A stretch of 64,000 nt of DNA from Proteus faecis (GTDB lineage: Bacteria > Pseudomonadota > Gammaproteobacteria > Enterobacterales > Enterobacteriaceae), in contig NZ_PENZ01000012.1 in assembly GCF_003144395.1 (NCBI RefSeq), positions 62,001-126,000 on the forward strand, read 5' to 3'. The translations under genes were made by a program, and so were the position numbers. Positions within the stretch are counted from its first letter, which is position 1; each line of letters starts with the position of its first letter. Under the pieces are notes generated by a model that was not told the DNA's origin, did no database searches, and saw only the letters and a program-made list of their open reading frames with translations. This document shows positions 40,122 to 50,088 of this stretch, piece by piece.

Positions 40122-43079
40122 TTAATTTGTTTCAATATCAATATGATCGATAACTTGAGCACCACGAGGTAAAGAGGTTCCTCGACGTCCACGTTTTGCT
40201 TTAAAGCTAACTAGCTCATTCATCGACATGGTTATTTTACGTTTACCAAAATGCAGTGTAACAGAGGCATTTTCAGGTAATACACGTAACCAAGCGACAT
40301 TATCTTCACCACTTGTGGCTTGTGACGCCGGAATAGAAACCATTTGATTTCCTTTTCCTTTTACCATCGTTGGTAATTCCGATGCTTCAAAAATCAGCAT
40401 TCTACCGCCTTTAGTAATGATCATAATGAGATCAGTGAGCTCATTGTTCAAGCGTTGTGGTGGTAATGGTAATGCATTTTCAGGTAAAGTCAGTAATGAT
40501 TTTCCTGCTTTATTTTTAGAAGTTAAATCATCAACCTGACAGATAAAACCATAACCAGCATCAGATGCCATTACGATCTTATCCGTATTTTCGCCCATAA
40601 TAACATGACGTAATTGTGCACCTTTCTGGACTTTTAATCGCTCAGTTAGCGCATCACCTTTGCTACGTCCCGAAGGTAATGCATCAACATCAACGGTGTA
40701 GCTTTGACCTGTGGTGTCAATTAAGTGTACTGGTTGATTACTCATCCCTTCAACAGCATCAAAATAATCATCACCGGATTTAAAACCAACCGATTTAGCA
40801 TCGATACTATGTCCTTTTTGACAACGAATAAGTCCTTTTTCAGACATAATGACGGTAACTGCTTCAGGATGTAGATGTTTTAACGGAATAGGTTCATCAC
40901 CCGCATTACCGCTAAAATAGTTGATCTCTTCTGCTTTAAGCACTTCTTGCTGACCATCAACAGTAAAGATTAATGCTTCATCTTTAGGTGCAAACAGCAT
41001 TTGTTCAATCACATCACCTTGTTCTTTTCCTAAAGCAACAAGACGTGTACCACGTCCTTTTTTATTCATTTCATTCAGTTGTTCGGCTGAAATGGCTAAA
41101 ATACGTGTTTTATCAGTGATGATAATAAACCAGTGTTGCTCATTTTTCTTTTGAGGATCAACTAAGAGTGGTGCTAATAATTCAGTCTCTTCAGAAACGG
41201 TTAGTAGCCCTTTACCTGTTTTATTCTTCGTTTCCATCTCATCGTAGGAAAGAACTGAGCCATAACCTTCTTTTGTTGCCAGTAAATATTCTTGTCCCGC
41301 ACTTCCCGCTAACATGTATTTCACACTGGCTTCAGGTGGGAAAGTTAACTTACCGGTTAATGGTTCGCCTTGGCTACGTCCTGAAGGCATATCATTTGGA
41401 CTCAAGGTATAGCTTCGTCCGGTGGAATCAAGGAACAGAACAGGCTGATTACTCATACCTCGTACGGCACTGTGATAACTATCCCCAGCGCGATAACTCA
41501 TGCCTCTAGGATCAATATCATGTCCTTTTGCATTACGTACCCAGCCCATTTCAGAAAGTACAATGGTGACAGGCTCTGATGGCAACATATCTTGCTCATT
41601 CACTACTTTCGCCTCTTCTTGAGGGCGGATAGGTGAACGACGATCATCACCAAATTCTTTTGCGTCGGCTTCAATTTCTTTTTTCAGTAAAGTATTTAAA
41701 CGACGTGGTGAGCTTAATAATTTCTCAATACTATCGCGTTCTTTTTCAAGCTCATCACTTTCGCCTTTTAGTTTCATCTCTTCCAGTTTGGCTAAATGAC
41801 GTAAACGTAATTCTAAAATAGCTTCAGCTTGAATATCAGATAACTCAAAACGACGCATTAATTCTGCTTTTGGCTCATCTTCATGACGAATAATTTCAAT
41901 CACTTCATCAATATTGAGATAAGCAATTAATAAACCTTTGAGGATCTCTAAGCGACGTAAAACTTTTTCTAAACGATGATTTAATCGGTTTGTCACTGTT
42001 TGGCGACGATAAACTAACCATTCGTTTAAAATAGTCAGTAACCCTTTTACTGCTGGGCGGTTATCTAACCCAATCATATTTAGGTTAATGCGATAACTTT
42101 TCTCTAAATCAGTATTCACAAACAAGTAGTACATCACTTGTTCTAAATCGACGCGATTACTACGAGGAACAATAACAAGTCTAGTAGGATTTTCATGATC
42201 AGATTCATCACGTAAATCTTCAACTAAAGGCAGTTTTTTTGCTCGCATCAATGCAGCGATTTGCTCAAGTACTTTGGCACCAGAAACTTGATGAGGTAAT
42301 GCCGTGATCACCGCACATCCTTCTTCTTTCTGCCACACTGCTCTCATTCTGACAGAGCCACGTCCTGTTTTATAAATCTTTTTGATATCGTCTTGAGCAG
42401 TAATAATTTCAGCTTCAGTCGGATAATCAGGGCCTTGAACATATTGCATCACGTCAGATAACCCTGCATCAGGGTTATCTAAAAGCATGACTAAAGCTTG
42501 CCCTATTTCACGCGCATTGTGCGGTGGAATGTCCGTTGCCATCCCAACAGCAATACCCGTTGTGCCATTAAGCACAATATTAGGTAAGCGTGCTGGCAAC
42601 ATTTTCGGCTCTTGCATCGTGCCGTCAAAGTTAGGGATCCAATCTACCGTACCATGACCTAATTCACTCAATAATGTTTGTGAATATTTAGAAAGGCGTG
42701 ACTCGGTATAACGCATCGCAGCGAAAGATTTTGGATCATCCGGTGCCCCCCAGTTACCTTGTCCATCAATTAACGGATAACGGTAAGAGAACGGTTGAGC
42801 CATCAGTACCATTGCTTCATAACATGCACTATCACCATGCGGATGATATTTACCTAGCACGTCACCAACAGTACGGGCTGATTTTTTAAATTTAGCGGTA
42901 TTACTTAAACCAAGCTCTGACATCGCATAAACGATGCGACGTTGCACAGGTTTTAGCCCATCTCCAATAAAAGGTAATGCACGATCCATAATGACGTACA
43001 TGGAGTAGTTGAGATAAGCATTTTCTGTAAATAAGTGGAGCGGTTGGCGCTCTACACCATCATGAGTCAATTCACTCAT
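40122..43079 (-). CDS. parC: Topoisomerase IV subunit A with duplicated C-terminal domain
   Basis: ParC cleaves and rejoins DNA in the ParC2ParE2 decatenase. The N-terminal 500 residues are standard: [15 protein letters not shown] with Ser84 and Glu88, the quinolone-determining residues in susceptible form, and catalytic Tyr124 in AAMRYTES. The protein is 985 residues, about 230 more than E. coli ParC (752). The excess is an in-frame tandem repeat of the beta-pinwheel domain: [12 protein letters not shown] at 502 recurs as [12 protein letters not shown] at 739, GMSNQPV at 541 and 778, and [11 protein letters not shown] as [11 protein letters not shown], all offset by 237. The second copy carries the usual C-terminal GKRKIT and KRGRRGTS segments. 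No frameshift interrupts it. It follows parE by 31 nt. Confidence 0.96.
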   Translation of the reverse strand: MSELTHDGVERQPLHLFTENAYLNYSMYVIMDRALPFIGDGLKPVQRRIVYAMSELGLSNTAKFKKSARTVGDVLGKYHPHGDSACYEAMVLMAQPFSYRYPLIDGQGNWGAPDDPKSFAAMRYTESRLSKYSQTLLSELGHGTVDWIPNFDGTMQEPKMLPARLPNIVLNGTTGIAVGMATDIPPHNAREIGQALVMLLDNPDAGLSDVMQYVQGPDYPTEAEIITAQDDIKKIYKTGRGSVRMRAVWQKEEGCAVITALPHQVSGAKVLEQIAALMRAKKLPLVEDLRDESDHENPTRLVIVPRSNRVDLEQVMYYLFVNTDLEKSYRINLNMIGLDNRPAVKGLLTILNEWLVYRRQTVTNRLNHRLEKVLRRLEILKGLLIAYLNIDEVIEIIRHEDEPKAELMRRFELSDIQAEAILELRLRHLAKLEEMKLKGESDELEKERDSIEKLLSSPRRLNTLLKKEIEADAKEFGDDRRSPIRPQEEAKVVNEQDMLPSEPVTIVLSEMGWVRNAKGHDIDPRGMSYRAGDSYHSAVRGMSNQPVLFLDSTGRSYTLSPNDMPSGRSQGEPLTGKLTFPPEASVKYMLAGSAGQEYLLATKEGYGSVLSYDEMETKNKTGKGLLTVSEETELLAPLLVDPQKKNEQHWFIIITDKTRILAISAEQLNEMNKKGRGTRLVALGKEQGDVIEQMLFAPKDEALIFTVDGQQEVLKAEEINYFSGNAGDEPIPLKHLHPEAVTVIMSEKGLIRCQKGHSIDAKSVGFKSGDDYFDAVEGMSNQPVHLIDTTGQSYTVDVDALPSGRSKGDALTERLKVQKGAQLRHVIMGENTDKIVMASDAGYGFICQVDDLTSKNKAGKSLLTLPENALPLPPQRLNNELTDLIMIITKGGRMLIFEASELPTMVKGKGNQMVSIPASQATSGEDNVAWLRVLPENASVTLHFGKRKITMSMNELVSFKAKRGRRGTSLPRGAQVIDHIDIETN
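40125..41576 (-). repeat. Tandem duplication of the ParC C-terminal domain coding region
   Basis: Copy 1 encodes residues about 502-738 (40866-41576) and copy 2 residues 739-985 (40125-40865). Landmark motifs recur with a constant 237-residue offset. The copies have diverged substantially in protein sequence, so the duplication is old rather than an assembly error. Confidence 0.85.
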
Positions 43080-43110
43080 TCAATTTTTCCTCAGACTCTT
43101 GTGGTATCCA

Positions 43111-45006
43111 TTACACTTCGATGTCAACTTCATCGCCCTTCTCTTGTAACCAATTTCGGCGATCTTCAGAGCGTTTCTTCGCTAACAACATATCCATCAT
43201 GCCTAAGGTTTCTTGATAATTTTCATCATCAATCACCAATTGCACTAAACGACGCGTATTAGGATCAAGCGTTGTTTCACGCAGTTGAAGAGGATTCATC
43301 TCCCCCAAACCTTTAAAGCGCTGTACGTTAGGCTTTCCTTTTTTACGACTTAAACGTTGTAAAATGGCATTTTTTTCTGATTCATCAAGGGCATAATGAA
43401 CTTCTTTACCTAAGTCGATACGGTAAAGTGGTGGCATCGCCATATAAACATGCCCTTCCTTAACAAGAGCCGGGAAATGGCGCACAAATAAAGCACACAA
43501 TAAAGTTGCGATATGTAAACCATCCGAGTCCGCATCCGCAAGAATACAAATTTTACCGTAACGCAGTTGGCTTAAATCATCGCTATCAGGATCCATACCA
43601 ATTGCTACCGAAATATCATGGACTTCTTGTGACGCTAACACTTCATCTGAAGAGACTTCCCATGTATTTAGGATCTTACCGCGCAAAGGCATAATCGCTT
43701 GATATTCACGATCTCGAGCTTGTTTAGCAGAGCCTCCTGCAGAGTCCCCTTCAACCAAAAATAGCTCGGTGTAACGTAAATCTTGAGAAGTACAATCAGC
43801 CAATTTACCCGGCAATGCTGGCCCTGAAGTGAGTTTCTTTCTCACCACTTTTTTAGCTGCTCGCATACGACGTTGAGCGCTACTAATTGCCATTTCAGCA
43901 AGTAATTCACCGACTTGAACGTTTTGATTTAGCCATAAGCTAAAAGCATTTTTTACTGCATTTGCAACAAACGCACTCGTCTGTCTTGAAGAGAGTCGCT
44001 CTTTGGTTTGCCCTGCAAATTGGGGATCTTGCATTTTCACTGATAATACATAAGCACAACGCTCCCATGTATCATCAGCGGTTAACTTAAGGCCTCTTGG
44101 TAGTAAATTACGGAATTCACAAAATTCACGCATTGCATCTAACACACCTTGGCGTAAACCATTTACGTGTGTACCACCTTGAACTGTCGGAATTAAGTTA
44201 ACATAGCTTTCAGTAAGTAGATCGCCACCTTCAGGTAGCCATAACATAGACCATTCAACGGCTTCATTATCTCCTTCAAATTTACCTGTAAAAGGCTCTT
44301 CAGGAAGGCGAACAAATTCAGCAACAGCTTCACTTAAATAATCGGTTAAACCATCAGCGTAACACCAATTTTCTTGGGTGTTGTTTACTTTATCGACAAA
44401 AGAAACATTCACGCCCGGGCACAATACCGCTTTAGCTTTTAATACATGAGATAAGCTTTTAGAAGAAAAACGAGGAACATCAAAATAAGTCCCATCAGGC
44501 CAAAAATGCACACTCGTTCCTGTGTCTCGTTTTGCACAGGTGCCAATCTCATGCAACTCTTCAACTTTATCGCCATTTTCAAAGGCTATTTGGTAAATTT
44601 TACCATCACGACGAACAGTTACTTCAATACGTTTTGAGAGGGCGTTAACAACCGAGATCCCCACACCATGCAACCCGCCAGAAAATTGATAGTTTTTATT
44701 AGAGAATTTTCCTCCGGCGTGGAGGTGAGCAAGGATTAACTCGATAGCTGAAACCTTAAGTTCCGGGTGAATATCGACAGGCATTCCTCGCCCATTATCG
44801 ATAACTTCGATAGATTGATCTGCATATAAAATGACATCGACCTTCGATGCGTGTCCCGCAAGCGCCTCGTCCACGCTATTATCTATCACTTCCTGTGCCA
44901 AATGGTTCGGTCTTGTTGTATCTGTATACATCCCTGGACGGCGACGTACAGGCTCTAGACCATTAAGAACCTCAATATCCTTTGCGTTATAACTTGATTG
45001 AGTCAT
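43111..45006 (-). CDS. parE: Topoisomerase IV subunit B
   Basis: ATPase subunit of topoisomerase IV; separates daughter chromosomes. The 631-residue protein (E. coli 630) shows the GHKL ATPase motifs EVIDNSVDEA, VIDNGRGMPVD and GGLHGVGISVVNALS, and TOPRIM motifs LVEGDSAGGSAKQ and ADADSDGLHI. PLRGKILN and RFKGLGEMNP are also diagnostic. Unlike E. coli, where parC and parE are separated, here parE lies 31 nt upstream of parC, so the two subunits are probably made from one transcript. Confidence 0.97.
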   Translation of the reverse strand: MTQSSYNAKDIEVLNGLEPVRRRPGMYTDTTRPNHLAQEVIDNSVDEALAGHASKVDVILYADQSIEVIDNGRGMPVDIHPELKVSAIELILAHLHAGGKFSNKNYQFSGGLHGVGISVVNALSKRIEVTVRRDGKIYQIAFENGDKVEELHEIGTCAKRDTGTSVHFWPDGTYFDVPRFSSKSLSHVLKAKAVLCPGVNVSFVDKVNNTQENWCYADGLTDYLSEAVAEFVRLPEEPFTGKFEGDNEAVEWSMLWLPEGGDLLTESYVNLIPTVQGGTHVNGLRQGVLDAMREFCEFRNLLPRGLKLTADDTWERCAYVLSVKMQDPQFAGQTKERLSSRQTSAFVANAVKNAFSLWLNQNVQVGELLAEMAISSAQRRMRAAKKVVRKKLTSGPALPGKLADCTSQDLRYTELFLVEGDSAGGSAKQARDREYQAIMPLRGKILNTWEVSSDEVLASQEVHDISVAIGMDPDSDDLSQLRYGKICILADADSDGLHIATLLCALFVRHFPALVKEGHVYMAMPPLYRIDLGKEVHYALDESEKNAILQRLSRKKGKPNVQRFKGLGEMNPLQLRETTLDPNTRRLVQLVIDDENYQETLGMMDMLLAKKRSEDRRNWLQEKGDEVDIEV

Positions 45007-45130
45007 TGTTTTAATCTGCGGTTCGCTGTTAGAAAAATACTGTTTATAATAACAGGTGTTGGCGGCAATATGATATTAATTTTCGGATAGATACATCAAC
45101 CTACGTTTTACAGGTTAATCAACCGAAAGG

Positions 45131-45706
45131 CTAAATTATCTTTAAAAATTGAATAATTTTCGGAAAAAAACGTTCAAAACCCACAAAAGCATGGTTTCCA
45201 TCCGATTCTATGGTTTGCCTACACGCGCCAAGATATGAGACAGCTTGGCGATAATCAAGTATTTCATCTCCAGTTTGTTGAAGCAACCAAATAAGTTCTG
45301 GTGATGTGATTGTGGGAATACGCAAAGCAAGTAACTCATCCATATGATGAGGTTCTAGTTTATATCTTTGATGTGTATACGGATTTTCGTTCTCACCCAA
45401 GAAATTTTGCAAAAGATCGAAAGGGCGTATCGCAGGATTAACAACCACAGCGGGTAAATGAAAACGTTGAGATAACCAAATAGATAAATAGCCACCTAAT
45501 GATGAGCCAATTAATCCAAGCTTGTCATCAGCTCTCTCTTTAGCTAACGATTCAATTAGCTGAGCAGCTTCTTGAGGATAAGGTGGCAATTGAGGTACTA
45601 ACAATTCAATTTCAGGATGTGTTGTTTCAAGCCATTGGCGAAAAGCCTGTGCTTTTGCTGATTTAGGTGAGCTATTAAAACCATGTAAATAAAGAATACG
45701 AGGCAT
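45131..45706 (-). CDS. yqiA: Esterase YqiA
   Basis: Small alpha/beta-hydrolase with esterase activity on palmitoyl-CoA and p-nitrophenyl esters in E. coli. The 191-residue protein (E. coli 193) begins MPRILYLHGFNSSPKSAKA, has the nucleophile elbow GSSLGGY and a late catalytic His in DGNHAFVGFE. It starts 3 nt after cpdA and is followed by parE after 124 bp, in the conserved cpdA-yqiA-parE order. Confidence 0.94.
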   Translation of the reverse strand: MPRILYLHGFNSSPKSAKAQAFRQWLETTHPEIELLVPQLPPYPQEAAQLIESLAKERADDKLGLIGSSLGGYLSIWLSQRFHLPAVVVNPAIRPFDLLQNFLGENENPYTHQRYKLEPHHMDELLALRIPTITSPELIWLLQQTGDEILDYRQAVSYLGACRQTIESDGNHAFVGFERFFPKIIQFLKII

Positions 45707-45709
45707 AAC

Positions 45710-46573
45710 TTAATAGCCATCCGCATCAAGATCAGGACAAAATTCAGTACCCGCTAAACGGTAAACTTGTGTTTCAATTTTGCCCTTCTCATCAGATGAA
45801 AGTGACATTTCCAAATAGCGCCAACCCGGAGAAACAGTATCTAATGTAAAATTTGTACAATGAGGACGAAACTGAATGCACGTAGAAGGCGTCGCCAATA
45901 AACGAATACCATTCCACATCTCATCCATTTCTTGATGAATGTGCCCACAAAGCATCATTTTTACTTGAGAGTGCTCTCTTAAACGCTCAGCCAATTCTTG
46001 AGAATTTCTTAAACTGTGTTGATCTAACCATGTGCACCCTGAAGGCATAGGATGATGATGCAACAAGATAACCGTATCTCTGTGTTTTTGACTTTCGAGA
46101 CAACGTGTTAGCCAATCTAACTGACAATCTGATAACTCACCATGAGGAACGCCTTGAATTTGGCTATCTAGTAACAGCATTTGCCAATTATTACCAATCA
46201 ACACTTGTTTAGCTGACAAAATTCCTGCCTGATTTAAAGCATCAATCATCGCAGGTTGATAGTCATGATTACCTGGCAACCAAACACAAGGAGGTGTTAG
46301 TGTCGCAACGCCATCAACAAAATGCTGATAAGCTTCAACGGTTTGATCTTGAACTAAATCACCTGTCGCAACAATCAAGTCAACATCAAGCCCTTGCTCT
46401 CTGATCGCATTTAATACCGCATGGTAGCTACGATAGGTATTTATACCCAGCAAAGTGTCTTCCACATTAGCAAAGAGGTGGGTGTCTGTAATTTGTAATA
46501 TTCTTACGGTGCTTTTGTGTTTCACCGATAATTCAAGCTGGCTTTCCAAAAGGTTTCCTTGTTTCACTCTCAT
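45710..46573 (-). CDS. cpdA: 3',5'-cyclic AMP phosphodiesterase
   Basis: Hydrolyses cAMP to AMP and so dampens CRP signalling. The 287-residue class III metallophosphodiesterase (E. coli 275) shows QITDTHLFA, VATGDLVQDQ, WLPGNHDYQPAM, LLHHHPMPSGCTWLDQHSL and LCGHIHQE. In E. coli yqiB separates cpdA from nudF; here the 202-bp gap upstream contains no such gene. Confidence 0.96.
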   Translation of the reverse strand: MRVKQGNLLESQLELSVKHKSTVRILQITDTHLFANVEDTLLGINTYRSYHAVLNAIREQGLDVDLIVATGDLVQDQTVEAYQHFVDGVATLTPPCVWLPGNHDYQPAMIDALNQAGILSAKQVLIGNNWQMLLLDSQIQGVPHGELSDCQLDWLTRCLESQKHRDTVILLHHHPMPSGCTWLDQHSLRNSQELAERLREHSQVKMMLCGHIHQEMDEMWNGIRLLATPSTCIQFRPHCTNFTLDTVSPGWRYLEMSLSSDEKGKIETQVYRLAGTEFCPDLDADGY

Positions 46574-46775
46574 TAGCCGTTATGTTAACGTATTTTTGTA
46601 GTAAAGATCTGCCAACCAATACACATTTCAAAAGATTAGTGAGAAATATTCTCGCTTTCAATCACGTTTTTTTCACTTCTTTTTACAATTTAATTCATTT
46701 GATATCGTATACTTAGAGATAGTTACTCTACTTGATAATATTATTAAAAACACCCTTTAAAGATTGATTAATATC

Positions 46776-47411
46776 TTAAATTACTGACCAACGCTTTCTT
46801 AACTCAAGGTGATGAAGTTGTAACCATTGAAGTGCAATAACAGATGCAGCATTGTCAATAATGCCCTCTTCAACCCAACGATAAGCTTGTTCTCTGCTAA
46901 CAACATGAACACGAATATCTTCATTTTCACACGCTAACCCATGAATACCTTTTGCGGTTGTTGCATCAACTTCACCGACATAAACATACATTCTTTCGCT
47001 CGTGCCACCGGGGCTAGAAAGATAACTCACAATAGGTTCACATCGCCCAACAATCACACCAGCTTCTTCTTGGGCTTCACGTCTAACAACATCTTCTGGA
47101 CTTTCTCCGTGTTCAACCATACCTGCAACCACTTCTAACAACCATGGTGTCTCGCTGGTTTCATACGCAGGAATACGAATTTGCTCAATTAATACCACTT
47201 CATCACGTTTGGGATCGTAAGCAAGCAAAACACCCGCATTGCCTCGTTCAAAAACCTCACGTTTAACCTCTTCACTCCATCCACCTTCAAAAAGGCGATG
47301 TTTAAAGCGATATTCGGTCATGCGAAAAAAGCCTTTGTATAGATCTTTTTGATTGAGCAATTTCACATCTTCACGACCATATAAAAATGGTGTATTTTCC
47401 CTTTTCTTCAT
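46776..47411 (-). CDS. nudF: ADP-ribose pyrophosphatase
   Basis: Nudix hydrolase that splits ADP-ribose to AMP and ribose 5-phosphate, limiting non-enzymatic ADP-ribosylation. The 211-residue protein (E. coli 209) has the Nudix box in GMVEHGESPEDVV...EEAG and the family sequence EQIRIPAYETSETPWLLEVVAG. It is divergent from tolC, as in E. coli. A Met-rich start at 47411 is preceded by AGGAAC. Confidence 0.95.
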   Translation of the reverse strand: MKKRENTPFLYGREDVKLLNQKDLYKGFFRMTEYRFKHRLFEGGWSEEVKREVFERGNAGVLLAYDPKRDEVVLIEQIRIPAYETSETPWLLEVVAGMVEHGESPEDVVRREAQEEAGVIVGRCEPIVSYLSSPGGTSERMYVYVGEVDATTAKGIHGLACENEDIRVHVVSREQAYRWVEEGIIDNAASVIALQWLQLHHLELRKRWSVI

Positions 47412-47624
47412 ACAATGTTCCTTAAGTTACATTTAAGAGTCTTTTTATTGCTTACGTTTAATACAGATTTAAAGATATTTGCCAACAATTCATGTAAAGT
47501 TAATCTAAAATAAAAGGATATGGCACAAATGGCTACCCCTACTTAGGGAAACAATCTGCTAGAATTATCCCCAATCAAGATTAACAGAGGCAACTCAGCG
47601 AAACTGTTGCAACAAGGAATTAAA

Positions 47625-49022
47625 ATGAAAAAACTGCTCTCTCTTTTGATCACGATGAGTTTGGCAGGATTCAGCACTGCAAGTCAGGCTGAGGATCTGC
47701 TTCAAGTTTATCAAAAAGCAAAGGACAGTAACCCTGAGTTACGCAAGTCATTAGCTGAACGAAATCAAGCTTTTGAAAAAATTAATGAAGCTCGTGGCTC
47801 ATTATTACCACAATTAGGATTAGGTGCGTCGGCAGATTATAAAAGCGGCTATCGTGATGCAAGAGATACCGAATCCAACTCTATTGGTGCAAATTTAACG
47901 CTGACTCAAAGTGTGTTTAACATGGCTTTATGGCGCCAATTAAACATTCAAGAAAAAACTGCGGGTATGAGCGATGTAACCTACCAAACAAGTCAGCAAA
48001 AGCTGATTTTAGACACCGCGACCGCTTACTTTGACGTTTTGCGTGCGATCGATTCATTATCATTTATTGAAGCGCAAAAAGAACAAGTTTACCGTCAATT
48101 AGATCAAACAACTCAACGTTTTAACGTAGGTTTAGTGGCTATTACTGACGTACAAAATGCGCGGGCAAATTACGATAGCGTACTGGCACAAGAAGTCGCT
48201 GGCCGTAACCAATTAGATAACGCATTAGAAAAACTGCGCCAAGTAAGTGGTATCTATTACATTAATCTTGCCTCACTAAACATTGGTCGTTTTTCAACCA
48301 CTTCACCAGACTCTATTGAGAAACTGCTAAAAGATGCTGAAGAGCGTAACTTAAGTTTATTAAGTGCACGTTTGGGCCAAGATTTAGCGCGCGAGAATAT
48401 CCGTTTAGCACAATCTGGTCACTTACCAACCGTAGATTTAAATGCATCAACTGGTGTATCCAATAGCCATAGTCACGGTAGCGCATTACCTCCAGCAACA
48501 GCAGGTAATAGTCGTAATAGTTACAGTGGCCAAAATAGTATTGGTCTGTCTGTTAGTATTCCTCTATATACAGGTGGCAGAACAAGCTCACAAGTTGAAC
48601 AAGCACAATATGGTTTTACTAGTGCAAGCGAACAATTAGAATCGGTTTATCGTTCTATTGTCCAAATTGCCCGCTCTTCTTATAACAATATCTCTGCATC
48701 AATCAGCAGCATTAAAGCGTATCAACAAGTTGTGGTTTCTGCACAAAGTTCATTAGATGCAACAGAAGCGGGTTATCAAGTGGGTACTCGTACTATTGTT
48801 GATGTGTTAAACGCCACAACAACACTTTATGATGCAAAACAAAAATTATCCAACGCGCGTTATGACTATTTAATTAACCAATTAAATATTGAATATGCCC
48901 GTGGCACATTAAACGAAAATGACTTAATTAAGTTAAATAATACACTGGGCGCAGAAGTTTCTACTTCACCAGATAGTATTATTCGCCCGTTAACAAGCCC
49001 TTCTCTTAACGTTGCGCCGTGA
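47625..49022 (+). CDS. tolC: Outer-membrane channel TolC
   Basis: Trimeric outer-membrane exit duct for tripartite efflux pumps and type I secretion. The start is the ATG at 47625 with AAGGAA eight bases upstream; an in-frame codon 18 nt earlier is rejected. The 465-residue protein opens with a signal peptide MKKLLSLLITMSLAGFSTAS ending QA. Two homologous repeats of coiled-coil and beta strands follow (ANLTLTQSVFNMALWRQL and LSVSIPLYTGGRTSSQV), then VGTRTIVDVLNATTTLYDAK. It is shorter than E. coli TolC (493), mostly at the tail. A terminator follows. Confidence 0.97.
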   Translation: MKKLLSLLITMSLAGFSTASQAEDLLQVYQKAKDSNPELRKSLAERNQAFEKINEARGSLLPQLGLGASADYKSGYRDARDTESNSIGANLTLTQSVFNMALWRQLNIQEKTAGMSDVTYQTSQQKLILDTATAYFDVLRAIDSLSFIEAQKEQVYRQLDQTTQRFNVGLVAITDVQNARANYDSVLAQEVAGRNQLDNALEKLRQVSGIYYINLASLNIGRFSTTSPDSIEKLLKDAEERNLSLLSARLGQDLARENIRLAQSGHLPTVDLNASTGVSNSHSHGSALPPATAGNSRNSYSGQNSIGLSVSIPLYTGGRTSSQVEQAQYGFTSASEQLESVYRSIVQIARSSYNNISASISSIKAYQQVVVSAQSSLDATEAGYQVGTRTIVDVLNATTTLYDAKQKLSNARYDYLINQLNIEYARGTLNENDLIKLNNTLGAEVSTSPDSIIRPLTSPSLNVAP

Positions 49023-49051
49023 TCGTGAATTAAGCATTAAGTCACTTATAA

Positions 49052-49090
49052 AAAACCGCTTTCAGCGATAAACTGATAAGCGGTTTTTTT
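49052..49090 (+). terminator. Terminator of tolC
   Basis: AAAACCGCTTTCAG pairs with CTGATAAGCGGTTTT (about 49052-49088), followed by T residues, 30 nt after the tolC stop. Confidence 0.88.
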
Positions 49091-49351
49091 TATGCTTCTT
49101 CTTCACATAAAATATTATGTTATGGCTTAAATTAAGATCTTAACAATATTTATATTCTTGTATTAACAAATAGCTTAATCACAATTAGGTTAAAAAAAGA
49201 AGATTCACCTAATTTCATTACACTTAACCTTATAAAGATCACAAATTTCTGGTTATCCCTGATGATTAGGCGTTTCTTATTTATTTTCTAGACTATTTAA
49301 CCTATCCTAGCTTTTATTTTGAACGTTTTACTTTTTATGGATCTTATCAAT
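49091..49351. other. tolC-ygiB intergenic region
   Basis: About 260 bp of A+T-rich DNA after the tolC terminator and before ygiB. The ygiBC promoter is expected here. I see no further gene or repeat. Confidence 0.5.
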
Positions 49352-50080
49352 ATGCCAATGAAACGTACCAAATCGATTAATCGAGATGCTTTCCGTAAAG
49401 CATTTCGTCCTTATCGTCTGGCGCCTGTTGCAATCGCCATCACTGCTGTATTCGCGCTTTCAGGATGTGAAGAGAGCGATGAGACAGTTTCACTGTATAT
49501 GAATGCACAAGAATGTGCTCAAGCGAATCCTTCACAAGCGGCACAGTGCGAGGACTCTTATCGCACAGCATTGCAAGAAGCACAGCGTACAGCCCCTAAA
49601 TACGCAACATTAGAAGACTGTGTAGCTGAATTCGGTGATGCACAATGTACACAAACAGCATCGATTGATGGACAAGCTGTGAGTACTGAAAATGCCAATA
49701 ATTTAAACCCAGACAGCTCACAAATGGCTCAAGCTAACTCCGGTGGTAGCTTTTTTATGCCATTAATGGCGGGTTATATGATGGGTCGCCTAATGGGTGG
49801 CGGTGCACCAGCACAACCGCTATTTAGTTCACGTAATCCAACAAGCCCTGCAAATGGTAAATTTGTAGATGCAACAGGCCGTAACTATGGTCCTGCGGTT
49901 GGTGGGCGTCAAATGAACGTACCAAAAACAGCCATGACACCAAAACCATCAACAACCTCAACAATAACACGTGGTGGCTTTGGTAATACGGTGTCAAGAC
50001 AAGCAGCCGCTCAACGTACCAATGCTACAAATAATAACCGTAGCTCAACCGGTTCATCTTCTTATCGTTCAGGTGGTTAA
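49352..50080 (+). CDS. ygiB: YgiB, DUF1190 lipoprotein-like protein
   Basis: A 242-residue protein of unknown function. I start at the ATG at 49352 ([12 protein letters not shown]); the family usually begins MKRTKS, so the ATG two codons later (49358) is equally possible. A hydrophobic segment ends in a lipobox-like LSGC, followed by [16 protein letters not shown]. It then has conserved [33 protein letters not shown] and PLFSSRNP segments, and a low-complexity Ser/Thr/Asn-rich tail. It forms the ygiB-ygiC pair (8-nt gap) downstream of tolC, as in E. coli. Confidence 0.93.
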   Translation: MPMKRTKSINRDAFRKAFRPYRLAPVAIAITAVFALSGCEESDETVSLYMNAQECAQANPSQAAQCEDSYRTALQEAQRTAPKYATLEDCVAEFGDAQCTQTASIDGQAVSTENANNLNPDSSQMAQANSGGSFFMPLMAGYMMGRLMGGGAPAQPLFSSRNPTSPANGKFVDATGRNYGPAVGGRQMNVPKTAMTPKPSTTSTITRGGFGNTVSRQAAAQRTNATNNNRSSTGSSSYRSGG

Positions 50081-50088
50081 TTAAAACC

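Noticed and set aside
41168-41509. 113-codon plus-strand ORF
   Set aside because: Antisense to the coding sequence of ParC C-terminal copy 1; no independent support.
42780-42860. Quinolone-resistance substitutions in ParC
   Set aside because: The determining region reads [15 protein letters not shown] with Ser84 and Glu88, the susceptible residues.
40122-43079. Long ParC as an artefact of a frameshift or gene fusion with another gyrase-type gene
   Set aside because: The frame is open across the whole length, both copies of the domain are diverged in sequence, and landmark motifs keep a constant 237-residue offset. This is what an old tandem duplication gives, not an error.
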